A stretch of DNA of 64,000 nt from Eustoma russellianum (GCA_036186865.1 AP025067.1:13280532-13344531), one strand, 5' to 3'; numbered from the stretch's first letter, positions 1-11,960 are shown. The notes: generated by a model not told the origin, from the letters alone. A program made the numbers and translations.

Positions 1-615
1 AAAGAGTCATCTTGTGTCATTACTGCATTAAAGACAGAGATTTCATCATTAACCACTCAAAATAATAAAATGAAATCCGAGATTTCAAATTTGAAATCAA
101 GGAATACCGATTTAGAGAAAATGATGAAACAATTTGATACAGGGTCCAACATGCTGCATCGCATCATATTATCACAAAAGCATGACAGTGACAAAACTGG
201 ACTGGGATACGTTGATACTAACGAAGTATCAACCAAACCAACCAAGTTTGTTGTGTCTAAGAAAGTAGACACTCCTAAGCCGCAAGTGGCGTCTAAGATG
301 ACGCAAAAAGCGCCCCCTTCCTCACGTCCCACTTCTTCATATCATGTGAAATATAACGTTGTACCATATAGATATGAAAAGAGAAGAACAATGCATACAC
401 GAAATACATATCATCCACGCACTACGCACACACACACAAGGACATATCAAAAGCGTCCTTCATTCAATGAGTATAGAGGAGTCCTTGGGCAAAGGCCCAA
501 AGTGCATGCACCACATGTCTATTATATTGCACCTTCATCTACATTCTTGCCATTTGATAGACCGAGAAGGATCACCCAAGTATGGGTACCGAAAGGTACC
601 TTTACCAAAAGGTGA
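1..615 (+). pseudogene. Copia-1 gag, C-terminal part
   Basis: The frame is open from the first base to a TGA at 613-615. The first part (to about residue 65) is a heptad-rich, Ser/Asn/Lys-rich coiled-coil-like stretch. It matches the C-terminal part of the Copia-2 gag (54881-56179), which lies after the CCHC zinc knuckle. The rest is basic, Tyr/His/Thr-rich and ends in a QVWVPKG-like motif that in copia polyproteins normally precedes the protease. The capsid and zinc knuckle are left of the window. The TGA and following bases are shared with Copia-2, and pol continues in the +1 frame, so the stop may be a real gag/pol boundary of the family rather than a private mutation. Confidence 0.85.
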
Positions 616-670
616 TTAACTAACTCGAAAGGACCCAAAATTAAAAGGGTACCTAAATCACCTTTTCACA

Positions 671-3600
671 TTGCAGGGAGACCACACTTCGAAAGACACA
701 TCCATAAAGTGGTTCCTTGACAGTGGTTGCTCGAGGCACATGACGGGTGACCCGAGCTTGTTCTCCAAATTAAAGAAGGTCACAAAAGGCGGATCCGTGA
801 CCTTTGGAGACAACAATGAAGGCAAGATCATTGGAAAAGGTACGATTGGTAATCCGAACACACTCTAAATCTCCAACGTATTTTTGGTAAGCAACTTATC
901 CTACAATCTTCTTAGCATTTCTCAATTTGTTGACAATGGTTTTAGTGTGTGTTTTACTCACCCTTATTACAACATAATAAATAAAAACGGAGAAACCGTT
1001 TTAAAAGGAAAACAAGAAGGCAATATTTTTACGCTATCTATGGATGATGTAGTAGACGCTAAAGTTAAGTGTTTTATGTCAAATGAACCCAATGTGAATT
1101 TATGGCATAGACGTTTAGGACACATTGGCATTTCCACACTAGAAAAACTTCAACTAAAGAACCTAGTACGGGGATTGCCTACGCTTGATTTAGACAACTT
1201 TCAGTTGTGTGAATCTGCATAAAAGGCAAACAAACACGTGAGTCACTTAAGCCAAAAAATGAAATAAGCACGACTAGAATATTAGAACTATTGCATATCG
1301 ATTTGTTTGGTCCTAGTCGCACTACAAGCCTTGGTGGGCGTCACTATGCATGCGTAATTGTTGATGACTTTTCTCGTTACACTTGGACTTTATTTCTTGC
1401 ACATAAGGATGATAGCGCCGTTGAGATTGCTAAATTAATTAAACAACTTGAAAATCAATACGGTGTAAATGTGAAAAGGATAAGAAGCGATAGATGCAGT
1501 GAGTTTAAAAACAAAGAGATGATTTCGTTTTGTGAAGAAAAAGGAATTAAACATGAGTTTTCGCCACCTAGAACTCCACAACTAAATGGAGTAGTAGAAA
1601 GAAAGAATCGTACATTACAAGAAATCGCTAGAACTATGCTTTGCGAAAATAAATTGCCTAGATTTCTGTGGGCGGAAGCCGTAAATTGTGCATGCTATAT
1701 TGTAAATCGCCTATCTATAAGAAAGAAAATAAACAAGACGCCTTATGAGATTTTAAATGATCGCATGTCTAAGATTGACTATTTTCGTGTGTTTGGATGC
1801 AAATGTTTTGTCTTGAATACAAAAGATAATTTAGATAAATTTGAATCCAAATCAATTGAGTGCATTTTTGTTGGATATTCCATAAATTCAAAAGCATATA
1901 GATGTTATGATCCTCTCACTAGACAAATTATAGAATCTATTCATGTTAAATTCAATGAATTTGGTGAGATTGATAAAGATAAGGAATATGACGATGATTT
2001 TGAATTGAAACCCGTTTTGAATGAAGATAATGATTCTTTTGATATGCATGATATGAATGAGACACTAGAAATGCATGATCATATAGAAATACATGATAAC
2101 TTAGAAAATAATCAACCAAGATGGCATAGAGATCACCCACATGATCTCATCATAGGCGACCTCACTCACGGTGTGCGACCACGTAGAAGAATTACATCGG
2201 ACGAAATTAATGAATTTCATGCTATGATTTCTGAAATTGAACCCAAAAATGTGCATGATGCTTTGAGTGATTCTTCTTGGATTGATGCTATGCATGATGA
2301 ACTTAATCAATTCGTTAGAAACGATGTATGGGATTTGGTGCCATGTCCAAAAGATAAGACTATCATAGGCACAAAGTGGGTATTTAGGAATAAAATGAAT
2401 GAAGAAGGAAAGGTTGTTAGAAATAAAGCGAGACTTGTAGCACAAGGATATAATCAAGAAGAAGGAATTGACTACGATGAAACATTCGCACCCGTAGCAC
2501 GATTAGAAGCTATACGACTCTTACTTGCTATTGCTTGCATGAAAGACTTTAAATCGTATCAAATGGACGTAAAAAGTGCCTTTCTAAACGGATTCATACA
2601 AGAAGAAGTATACGTGAAGCATCCACCCGGTTTTGAAGATTTGAAACATCCAAATCACGTGTACAAACTAAAGAAGGCACTATATGGCCTAAAGCAAGCA
2701 CCGAGAGCATGGTATGATCGTTTTGCTACTTTCCTTTTAGAAAATAATTTTAAACGTGGTACTATAGATAGTACACTATTTTTGAAACAAGAAAAATCAG
2801 ATTTACTTATTATTCAAATCTACGTAGATGACATTATTTTTGGATCTACCTCACATAGACTTGTTAAAGATTTTGAAAATTGCATGAAATCTGAATTTGA
2901 AATGTCTATGGTTGGTGAACTTAATTATTTTCTTGGCTTGCAGATTAAGCAAACGAGAGGAATTCATATAAGCCAAGCAAAATATGTTAATGACATGATC
3001 AAAAAGTTTAATTTTGAAAATTCGAAACCATCCCCCACCCCTATGAGTGTCACTACTAAATTAGACAAAGACGAACATGGTAAAGACGTTGATAATGGAT
3101 TATATAGATCTATGATAGGTTCTTTGCTATATTTAACTGCTAGTAGGCCTGACATCATGTTTAGTGTATGCATGTGTGCTCGTTTTCAAAGTCAACCTAA
3201 GGTGTCACGCTTAAATGCGGTAAAAAGAATATTTCGTTATATTAAGCACACGCCCACCTTAGGTATTTGGTACGATAAGGATTCTACATTTGACTTACAT
3301 GCTTACACTGATGCAGATTATGGTGGCTGCAAAATAGATAGAAAAAGCACGAGCGGAACCTGCCAATTTATAGGAAATTCCCTTATTTCATGGTTTTCCA
3401 AAAAGCAAGCAAGTGTTGCTTTGTCCACTACTGAGGCTGAGTACATGGCTCTTAGCCTTTGTTGCACATAGTTGTTGTGGATAAAACAACAACTTTCGGA
3501 CTTTGGAATTACCGTAAATAAAATTCCTATATATTGTGATAGTATGAGTGCAATAAATTTGTCTAAGAACCCCGTATTACATTCTAAGGCTAAGCATATA

Positions 3601-3768
3601 GAAGTACACTATCACTTTCTTCGTGATCACGTTAACAATGGTAATATTGTCATAGATCACGTACGCACAGAATCACAAGTAGCGGATATATTTACAAAGG
3701 CCTTAAATCAAGCCACATATGAATCTCTTCGCTCTAAATTAGGCATGATTCCCGTTGATATGATTTGA
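671..3768 (+). pseudogene. Copia-1 pol: protease, integrase, RT, RNase H (broken)
   Basis: The protease has the active-site motif WFLDSGCSRHMTGD (from about 705). The GAG-pre-integrase zinc region has LWHRRLGHIG (about 1101). The integrase catalytic core follows from 1291, with Asp in HIDLFGPS, Asp in IRSDRC and Glu in GVVERKNRT. The RT has QMDVKSAFLNG and the YVDD box near 2820. RNase H has YTDADYGG and TEAEYMAL, ending at 3768. Lesions seen against Copia-2: CAA to TAA at 866-868; a 1-base loss near 1214 that destroys the CxxC of the integrase zinc finger and shifts frame; CAG to TAG at 3469-3471 within RNase H. The product would make and integrate element cDNA; here it is inactive. Confidence 0.93.
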
Positions 3769-3830
3769 TTTGACATTATTTGATTTACTTTCCGTTTTGA
3801 CAGGAATCTTTTGATTTACTTTCCAAAATA

Positions 3831-4262
3831 AAGGGGGAGAGAAAAGCATGATTTAAGGGGGAGAGATAGAGAGACACTGATTGATCTTAATTGCACAAAT
3901 CAAGGGGGAGCCGGATTTGAAATTTGAAATTCAAATTGCGCACAATTAAAGGGGGAGAGATAGCATTTAAATCATATACACAAGTTATTTTGAAAATCAT
4001 CAAAAGGGGGAGATTGTAGAGATAAGGGGGTTTGAGTGATTTCAAAATAAGTGACTTAAATGTATATATATATATATAAAGAAAAGCATAATTTAAGGGG
4101 GAGAGATAGAGAGACACTGATTGATCTTAATTGCACAAATTAAGGGGGAGCCGGATTTGAAATTTGAAATTCAAATTTCAAATTTGCGCACAATTAAAGG
4201 GGGAGAGATAGCATTTAAATCATGTACACAAGTTATTTTGAAAATCATCAAAAGGGGGAGAT
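3831..4262 (+). repeat. Polypurine-tract array with tandem duplication of the PPT/LTR boundary
   Basis: Between pol and the 3' LTR lie nine AAGGGGGAG-type purine tracts (near 3831, 3855, 3902, 3947, 4003, 4095, 4141, 4196 and 4251). The last one before the LTR is the expected plus-strand primer. A segment of about 240-248 bp is duplicated in tandem: 3841-4080 and 4081-about 4328 align almost base for base, both containing a CATCAAAAGGGGGAGATTGT boundary. The element therefore has two candidate LTR starts, 4015 and 4263. 4263 gives the LTR length closest to that of Copia-2. Confidence 0.85.
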
Positions 4263-4307
4263 TGTAGAGATAAGGGGGTTTGAGTGATTTCAAAATAAGT
4301 GACTTAA

Positions 4308-4349
<42 letters not shown>

Positions 4350-7341
4350 GTGCACAATATATATATACGTGTACATGAATGCATAATATCTTGCCATTAC
4401 TTGCCTTATTTAGCTTATATATTATGTTTCCGTACTAACGAGCCATGAAGCATTAAAGCTTACATCATATGGCAAACATTTGTTGTGTTTATACTATTTT
4501 CAGGTGCCACCATTAATGAACTAAACTAGTTCATTAAGTGAAGTACTTAGTTTGATAAACTAAGTAGTTCATTAAAGGAAGCTACATTTGGAAAAGACAC
4601 AAAGGCAACAAGGCTAAGGAAGGAAAGTCTTCTCCTCCTCCCCATCCTTTAATGCACACGCATATACACATATATATCACATATATTTTCAGAATTTTTA
4701 AATAAAGGAACATACACATGTATTCCAACGTACTACCGACACGTTATATATTTTACGTACGTACGTTAACGTCACACCACTATACTTAACTCATATTTAT
4801 GAGTATATTCAGGTCTTATATCATATGATATAAGATATGGTAATGACAAATTAAATACGACACGATAAAAAGTTCTAAACCGAAATTTGTCGTATCGGGC
4901 GAATACCGAAACTTCGCCAACGTGTCACGTACTTGCCATAAATAAATGGCCAGCCCCTATACTTCAAAAATCATAAATAATTTCGTGCACATGACCATAT
5001 ATTCAGCCAAAAATACTTTCCATGTTGGCACACACAAATTACTCCACATTAAGGCCAAAATGTGAAGATTCCAAGTTTAATTTTGTCACATGCTAATGGT
5101 ACCACTTTAAACCAGCCAAGTGCTGAGATTTAAAGTATATATTATATATATTATGTATAACATAATATATATATAACATGTGCAAAAGTTGGAATTTAAA
5201 TTAGAGAAAAATTTGGTAATCGATAAATATCGAAAATTCGGTTTTCTACGCACATAACATGAAACGTTTTTCTTGTACAACATGTGACACGTATCTAGAC
5301 ACTGTTTACATATGATATACATCTTAAAGTGTTCTAGAAAATTAAATTAAGGGCTGATTGGAATATTACATGTGTGTATTATTAAATGTGCACTATTTTA
5401 CAAAGTTAGCAAAAATAAATTTCAGCACATGTATACATATCATCTAACGCCCCTACAGCTGATTTGGAGCACATGTGGAGCTTTGTTGGCATCTTGATTG
5501 GTCAAGGATCAATCATACAATATTGGTAAATTGAAGAGAGAAGCTACAAATGGTAAGAATTCAAATATATCTCACTTATGTCACATGCTGAAAATTTCAG
5601 CATGTTGAAACAAGGCTGGCCGTTTTTTTGCTATTCAATGTGACATATTTTTTCATCTCTTATTAAGTGATTGATTAGAAGAAGATATGGTAAGGTTTTG
5701 AATATTATTTAAAATAAATAAATGGTGATATTCTACATATCACATGCTGAAAATTTTTCAGCATGTGTACAAGTTGTATGGCCGAATTTGAAGGCTTATT
5801 TGTGTCCAAGTTCATTTCTTAATTGGTAGCAATGCTTACCATAAGTTGTTGATTCATTTTTATGATGAAAATTCAAAGAAAAATGGTAATGATTTGAACT
5901 TTATCCCCATGATGCACATGCTGAAAATTCAGCATGGCAAGAATGTTATGGCCGAAATTTTAAGCATGGATTTGGAAGACTTTCTTTGTCTTGCAATTTA
6001 TGATGTATCTCTTGATTTATGGAATGATTTTATGATTGATTTTTGGCACATGTTAAAGTGTATATCTCAGATTTTTTCCATGTCATCATGTTGACAATGT
6101 TGAACCAATAAGGAGGTGCCAAGTAAGCGAAGACTAAATGATCATCCAATAAGAAGATGCCAAGTAAGCAAGGCCTTGTCACAATGATGTCTTACACTCT
6201 CTCAAGGACTTAAAAGACAATTTTCAAGAGGGGGAAACATACCTAAGGGGACGGCTGCAAGGTTAAAAGAAAAGAGAAGAGAGCAAACAAAAATAACAAC
6301 AAGCATTGCAATTCAAAGAGATCAAAAAGCCTAACTCTTCTTCTTCTACATCTTCTTTCTTTCTCTCTCCTTGTAAAGCCTATTGTTTTTCATATCTTTC
6401 AATCTTGAATAGGCTTGAGATAAACCACCATTCATATATCTTTGTAAAAGATTGATCAAGGTGTGATCAATCTTCACTCTAGCAAGGTGGTGGTGTTCGT
6501 GCGAATTGTACTTACAATACAAGGTTTGTAAAGGGTTGGAGTTAGGTGTAACTCTATCAACCCTGTGGTAAGGTGTACTGCGTGTGTGTGATTAGTGTGA
6601 ACCAAGGAAGGTGTTCCTTGAAGACTGGAGTAGGTTGTTTATAACCGAACCAGTATAAAATTCTTGGTGCCATTTACTTTCTGCATTTACTTTTCAGTTA
6701 CTGCACTGATTATCCTTCTTGTTCGCATTCGTAAAAATAGTTAATGAATTTCAAAAATCACAAAAATTTCCAGAAAGATACTCACATGTTCTAGGGTTAT
6801 TTTGGAACAAGTTTCAACCCTTTTGGACAAGTATAAGTCAATCAAACATCAAATGTTCTGAGACTAGTGCAGTCTGATTTTCAGACTTGCAAAGGTTGAG
6901 ACTTTGATTGTAGTTGACCTACTTCCCAAACGAATTTTCCAAAACTGTTTCAACCCATTTAAATATAGTATATAAGGAGTTAGTGGTCAAATTTTCAGAG
7001 CATTTGGACGTTCACACAAATAGGAATTAATTTTTCAAAACCATCTACCGGTTCTGGCAGATTTACACAATCTGATTACCAACGGTTTTTGAAGGGGTTA
7101 CAGGTTGAATTTTAATTTGAAATTTTTAGGGGACCCTCATAACATCTGAGGCTAAGTTCTCTCAAAATTTCATAATTTTTGGAGACCTCTAACCTAGTTT
7201 TAAAAACGTTTTAAAACTGGTCCTGAAAACAGAATCTGTTTTCAGAACTTGAATTGTTCAAGTTTAAAGAAATTTTTAAAACCACACTTTCCGCACCATC
7301 TATTCAACCCCCCCTTCTAGTGGTGCCTTGCAGATCCTACA
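4263..7341 (+). repeat. Copia-1 3' LTR
   Basis: It starts TGTAGAGA directly after the polypurine tract and ends GATCCTACA, giving TG...CA ends with the TGTA/TACA terminal inverted repeat. Length is 3079 bp, against 3043 bp for the Copia-2 LTR at 48167-51209, to which it is similar throughout in inverse orientation. It contains a long TA microsatellite (4310-4346), three CATGCTGAAA...TTCAGCATG hairpins (5584-5604, 5743-5765, 5917-5935) and no credible protein-coding gene. Short open frames inside (for example 5846-6094) have no recognisable domain. Confidence 0.9.
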
Positions 7342-8055
7342 CTTTTGACTACTGGCCTGGAGCTGTCAAGGTTGAGCACAACAGGTGAATGATCAGAAAG
7401 GCATCCAGTAGGATAGACATGTACCTTTGCCATGAGATTTGTCTGCATGAAGTCATTGTTAGCCATAGATCTATCAAGTCGAGATTTGACAGAGCCATTA
7501 TCCCAAGTGTGGAAGCAGCCGGACGAGCTGAGCTCCATTAAACTGTTCTGAAGGAAACAACTGAGCTAGTCATGAAGCTCATAGTTAGTTGTCGATCTGC
7601 CTCCTATTCTCTTTTCTTCACTTAAAATGCAGTTGAAGTCCCCTAGAACGATCCAAGGTTCATTCTGCATTTGGCTCTGTTAATGATAGAATTCCACAGT
7701 GGCCACCTATCAACAAGTGTGTTGAGGCTATAGACAAATGTGGCTTGCAAGCTCAGGCTTGCCACCAAAGATGTGATTGTACACTGCATAGCCTGAGGAT
7801 CAGTTGAGAGGACCTGGACTGATACTGAGGACGGGTTCCAACGTACCAAAATTCGCTTGCTCGTATGAGACTCAAAGTTATTTACAAACTCTCATCTTGC
7901 AAACTTTTGTTTAAGGAACAGATACATCTTGTTGTTCAGTTTAGTCTCTAATAATCCGATTATATCTATTTTGTATTTTCTAACAAAATTATTGACACCG
8001 TGGTGTTTTAGGGGTTTATTGCAACCCTTAATATTCCAAACACTAATTATCATTG
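7342..8055 (-). pseudogene. LINE-F ORF2, endonuclease domain remnant
   Basis: ATG at 8055 lies four bases after the ORF1 stop. The protein begins MIISVWNIKGCNKPLK, the conserved N-terminal strand of L1 AP endonucleases, followed by GLLETKL with the catalytic Glu. An in-frame TGA interrupts it near 7893, and other frame changes occur before the C-terminal part SRLDRSMAN ... LSDHSPVVL (about 7370-7480), which holds the catalytic Asp and the SDH motif. The domain would nick target DNA to prime reverse transcription. It is truncated by the Copia-1 LTR at 7342 and non-functional. Confidence 0.82.
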
Positions 8056-8057
8056 AC

Positions 8058-9980
8058 TTAAGTGATTGGTCGTACCTTGGCCTTGCTTTGAGGCGTCTTG
8101 ACTTTTTTCCTCAATGCAAGCGCCTTTGATTTCGAGACCACCTCAGTGAATCTGTCCTGGAGGAGAGAGTTGATATTGTCCACATGGTGTTCCACGTAAA
8201 CACTATGTTGTTGGCCCCGACCTAGTTCTTCTGGGTCGGTTTCTGCTAAGCCAGTTGTGCCCTCCATTATTTGGTCAAAACCTGGTTGGGGCCTAGGTTG
8301 CATAAGTGTGGGGGGCAAGGCTGAGGTGAATGGCCGTGCTGAGTTGATAACAGTAGGCTGAGCTGAGCTGGAGGAAGGCCGAGCTATTTCTTGCAAGGCC
8401 TTGGTTGGGACGGTGGAGGATTGCTGCTGGGCAGAGCTGAGCTGCTTGGACTTAGTTGATCTGGGTCCAAACCTGGTGGGTTTTTTTTTGTGGGAGGGAT
8501 AGGAGCAAGTGTTATGGGTTAGGAATGGGCTGACCTGTTAGTTGCCGAGCTGAGCTGATTTATGTGTAGCTCAGCCTTGGCAGGATTCGTTAAAGTCTGA
8601 GGGCCAACTTGTTTGTGAGAGGCTGCACTGTGTCCGAGCTGCCTGCAGTCTCTGCAGAACATCGGCATCTTTTCATATTCCACCTTCTGTACTATTGTGG
8701 TGCCATTTGAGAGCACCAACTCCATCGAGGTCGGAAATTCTTTGCTAAGATCAATTTCAACTAGGGCACGAGCGTAGTTCCAAGTGCTTCTGTTAGCGGT
8801 CAGCTGGTCAGCATACAGTGGTGTACCAAGCTCAGAGCATATGCTTGAGAGAACCTGATCTACCCAGAGCGTTACAGGAAGGTCGTGAAATTTCACCCAG
8901 ACTGGGGCCTGTGCCATTGACGTAGCTCCAAAAACAAAGAATCTAGGCATTTTCTTGAGAATGAGGATCTGCCATATTGAGATATGGGCTAGCGTAGAGC
9001 ACCTTTTCCATCCCTTTGGCAGATTTGAATTTGAAGATTATCCATCCAGACGCATGTACTTTCACTTTGTGTTTGACTTTCCATGCTTTGGAAAGGTTGT
9101 GCACATCTTGTCGTCCTGAGAATTGGCCAACAAAGCAGCGAACAAGGCAACGGTCTATATCTTCATCATTTTGGAGTTTGTCTATGTTGATGTGCACCTT
9201 TCCTGGGGTGCGCACTTCTACCTTCTTGAGCCTGAGTCCATGCCCAGGTCTTCTGTTGTTCGCAAAAAGGGTGTTCCAAGCTCTGCCTGGCATTGACTAA
9301 GTGCCAGGCTGAGCTGCTGCATGGTTTGAGTTTTGGGCGGGAGGTGTGGTGCTTCGGATTTTGTGGGGTTTGTTTGCAGCAGGGGGCTTACTAGCATTGA
9401 CAGTGCTAGGGGTCATAATATTATTGAGTGTGGAGGAGGGAGGTAATGGAGAGGCTCACGTGATGGGGGTAGTTACGTGGTTGACTGTCTCGTGCTGTCA
9501 CATCTGGAAGACTTTTGTCCGCTGGATTATTTTTTTGTTGGTATTCTCTTTCTTCAACCTGTTCTCCAAGGTTATTCAAGTTCGAAGGGCGAGTTGCAAC
9601 CTCTTCCCGATCATTCAATGTAACAATTGTTGCCTTGACGTGCATTGATTTAGAGCTTTTGCTTGCAGTGACTCTGATATCGTCCCTGGCCTTCGTAGCT
9701 GAGGCTTCATCATCAGAACTGCCATGAAAGGAGAATGAGTCATTATCTTCAGAGCTTGAGTTGTTCTTGTAGAATCCAGAATTGTTGGCGTTTCTGTTTT
9801 CACAAGAACTCATGCCTTGGCATTCTTTAGCTGCTGCCTCTTCAGTAGAGCAGTTCTGTTGCTTCCTTCCCGCAAACCTTGGAGACGTGCAACTCACATT
9901 GAGCTCGATGCTAGCTTCGCATTTCTATTTGAAGCAAGCTTTAGTTTGAGTGCAGATTTTGCTGCTTTGGTTGTAGGCAT
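8058..9980 (-). pseudogene. LINE-F ORF1, nucleic-acid-binding protein (broken)
   Basis: A plausible start is ATG at 9980, giving a Lys/Ala-rich N-terminus, but a TGA follows at about 9896-9894 and the frame then shifts. Continuing open stretches are 9897-9421 (Ser/Asn-rich, low complexity), 9293-8943 (DUF4283-like: VHASGWIIFKFKSAKGMEKV) and 8950-8519 (PVWVKFHDLPVTLWV followed by a zinc-knuckle-like FCRDCRQLGHSAASH in which the final Cys is not seen). The tail 8396-8058 is Pro/Ser/Gln-rich and ends at TAA 8058-8060. In plant L1 elements this protein binds the element RNA in the particle. Several frameshifts make it a pseudogene. Confidence 0.8.
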
Positions 9981-10160
9981 GTTTGAGTAGTCTCAAGAAT
10001 CAAAGAACAGCTTGATAATATAAGTACAGAATAGGCTATAAAGGCGAGAGAAGATGGGTAAATTATGGTGAAGAAGGCTATGAACAGAGGAAAGCCAAAA
10101 TGGAATGGTTCTTTCCTAGAGAAAAGACAGAGAGTTTCTATCTCACAAGCTATCTTGACT

Positions 10161-10756
10161 ATTTAAACTCAAAAAAATGCAAATTGCAATCTACGCCTAC
10201 ACGCTTGCAATCTTTTTTACTTTTTCACTGTTCCTTTTCTTCTTCCCTGAGACTTCCTCTGGGCAGCTCTTTCTTCTAAGGCAACTTATCGTATTTTATT
10301 CAAGTTGGAAAACCATGAAGTCTATTGATACCGTCTTAAAGAGCTTTGTGGAAGATATAAATTAAAAATTCAGTAGCTTACTAAATTAATAAAGTTTTTT
10401 ATCAGACTTTCATCTTCTTCTTTTTCATAATAGCTAGTCTTAGTTTTTTTTTCATTTTCAATATTCGTTTACTTCTTATCTCCCTAACAATAAAGTTCCA
10501 AAAATAAACGAAAACAAATAAATAACAAAATAAAATAATAGACCCAGTTATTTTGAGAATCTAACACAACTTTGATGTACAAAATTGTCATATAATTGAA
10601 TTAAGCAATTATTATGTATAATATAATTTCGAATAAAGATATATATACTGCATTTCAACTTATAAATGTTCTCTAATTGTGGCTTTTGAATAAGACCAAG
10701 TGATTAGGTTGTTTAAATTTTTTGATTTAGGTTGTAATTTTATTTCATAACTTACA
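10161..10756. other. AT-rich spacer, no gene seen
   Basis: AT-rich sequence with homopolymer runs between LINE-F and the DCL-domain fragment. No repeat boundary, RNA gene or supported coding region is visible. A TTACAG at 10752-10757 could be a 3' splice site of the interrupted gene that follows, so part of this stretch may be old intron. Confidence 0.5.
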
Positions 10757-10776
10757 GACACATATATGACATAATT

Positions 10777-10862
10777 ATGACATCACGTTCCTATAAGAGC
10801 TTTGGGTCTTCGGTTGAGATGTTTGATTACTTCGACAAGTTTCTACAGAGTTGGATGCCTAA
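10777..10862 (+). pseudogene. DCL/DUF3223-domain gene fragment, 5' part before the gypsy insertion
   Basis: From ATG 10777 the frame reads MTSRSYKSFGSSVEMFDYF..., reaching ...QSWMP at the gypsy insertion. If the CCTAA target duplication is counted once, it continues in the same frame at 19696 (NININKYEHLTLLELLKKG). This phase-perfect continuation shows the gypsy element landed inside a coding exon. The family is the DCL domain found in plant DEFECTIVE CHLOROPLASTS AND LEAVES-like and EMBRYO DEFECTIVE 514-like proteins. A possible 3' splice site lies at 10757, so the ATG may be internal to an exon. Confidence 0.7.
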
Positions 10863-11724
10863 TGTTATGCCCCGCACCCTCCGTAAAATAAATAAAAGAT
10901 AAATGGAAATTAAATAGGTTAAGGACCATTAATAATAATGAATTAAGAATTAAGTATGAGAATTAATTGAGAGGATTAAATATAGAATTAAGTAGCATTT
11001 AATTTTAAAATTGAATATTAGAATTTATCCTTTAAGATAAATAAGATAATAGGATATAATTTAGAAACTCAAATTTCACCCTTCCCATATCAAACTGACA
11101 AGACGTCAGTTTTCCTATTCTTCACAGAAAACCGACGCCAACTTCCTCTCCTCTCATCTTAGGCGATTTTTGGCATATCACAACCCTAGGGAAGATTCTT
11201 CAAGATCTTCAATCCGTTCTTCGTCCGTTCTTCGTCCGTCTTCTAGTAATCAAAGGCAAGTAATCTACTTATGAGTTCTTATGATTTGCGAAAGAAAAAG
11301 GCCTATTCTTGATATCAAAATTGGATCACCATGCAGTAGTTTCTTTCCGTGAATCTATATGTGACTTATGTGTTTTGGTTTTGAGATTTGGCCATTATAT
11401 GTTGAAAAATCGTTTGTTGTTGTTGTTGTTGTTGTTTATGTGAGATCATGTAAATCCCAATCCCTTGAACCCTACTTTGTTGATAATGGCGGTTGAAGGG
11501 AAGGGAGAGTGAAAAGATTAGATTTTTGGGTTTGATTTGATTAATACTTTGAGTGTTAGGCTTGAATCCGTGAATCGTATGTTAAAGGTGTTGTCTTGGG
11601 TGAATTAAGGATGAATTGATAGTGAGGAATAGGCTTGGAATGGTTTGGAAGGAAGTTGGGATCGAATTGGTGGTTATTTCTGCAGTTTATTCAGAAAACT
11701 GCAGAAGGGAATTCTGGAAACGGG

Positions 11725-11960
11725 GACGTCGATCGATCGACGTCAGGGTATGACATACGTCGATCGATCGACGTATAGAGAGTGAGAGGCTGACGTGCCT
11801 CAGATGGACGTAGATCGATCGACGTAGGATAAGTGAGAGATCAACGTGCCTCAGAAGGACGTAGATCGATCGATGTAGATTGAGTGAGAGATCGACGTGC
11901 CTCAGATGGACGTCGATCGATCGACGTCAGGGTATGATGTACGTAGATCGATCGACGTCA
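11725..11960. repeat. Palindrome array in gypsy 5' LTR
   Basis: Six 18-20-bp units around a GATCGATC core, spaced about 30-50 bp apart. Perfect palindromes are GACGTC-GATCGATC-GACGTC (11725-11744 and 11909-11928) and TACGTC...GACGTA (11756-11775). Others are one or two bases off. Spacers repeat AGAGATCGACGTGCCTCAGA-type text. The 3' LTR has five units at 18122-18330. ACGT cores of this kind are recognised by plant bZIP factors, so a regulatory role is possible but unproven. Confidence 0.8.

Larger units (their letters stand above)
1..7341 (+). mobile_element. Copia-1: Ty1/copia LTR retrotransposon, 5' part outside window
   Basis: Domain order gag, protease, integrase, reverse transcriptase, RNase H (integrase before RT) identifies a Ty1/copia element on the + strand. 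Its 3' LTR begins TGTAGAGA and ends GATCCTACA at 7341. The polyprotein is closely similar to that of Copia-2 (51460-56536, minus strand), so both belong to one family. The gag coiled-coil and zinc-knuckle organisation and the large LTR (about 3.1 kb) suggest the SIRE/Maximus-type lineage, but this is inference. The element is dead: several nonsense codons and a frameshift break pol. The 5' LTR and most of gag lie left of the window, so the target duplication cannot be checked. The LTR end abuts LINE-F sequence at 7342, so Copia-1 probably inserted into that LINE. Confidence 0.93.
7342..10160 (-). mobile_element. LINE-F: L1-type non-LTR retrotransposon, 3' part lost
   Basis: Read on the minus strand this holds an L1-type ORF1 (DUF4283-like region plus CCHC-like zinc knuckle) followed by the start of ORF2 with an AP-endonuclease domain. 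It stops where Copia-1 ends at 7341, so RT and RNase H are missing from this side. The 5' end is not sharply defined; a 5' untranslated leader probably reaches about 10160. Both ORFs are broken. The LINE-F proteins are clearly diverged from those of the LINE-A to E array. Confidence 0.85.

Noticed and set aside
5846..6094. 82-residue open frame in the Copia-1 LTR
   Set aside because: The LTR is non-coding and the equivalent Copia-2 LTR region gives no matching protein.
9346..9648. Plus-strand open frames over LINE-F ORF1 (also 9016-9300, 9515-9727)
   Set aside because: Antisense shadows of the ORF1 remnant on the minus strand.
10177..10365. 62-residue hydrophobic open frame in the spacer
   Set aside because: Short, low complexity (Phe-rich from T runs), no context or domain.
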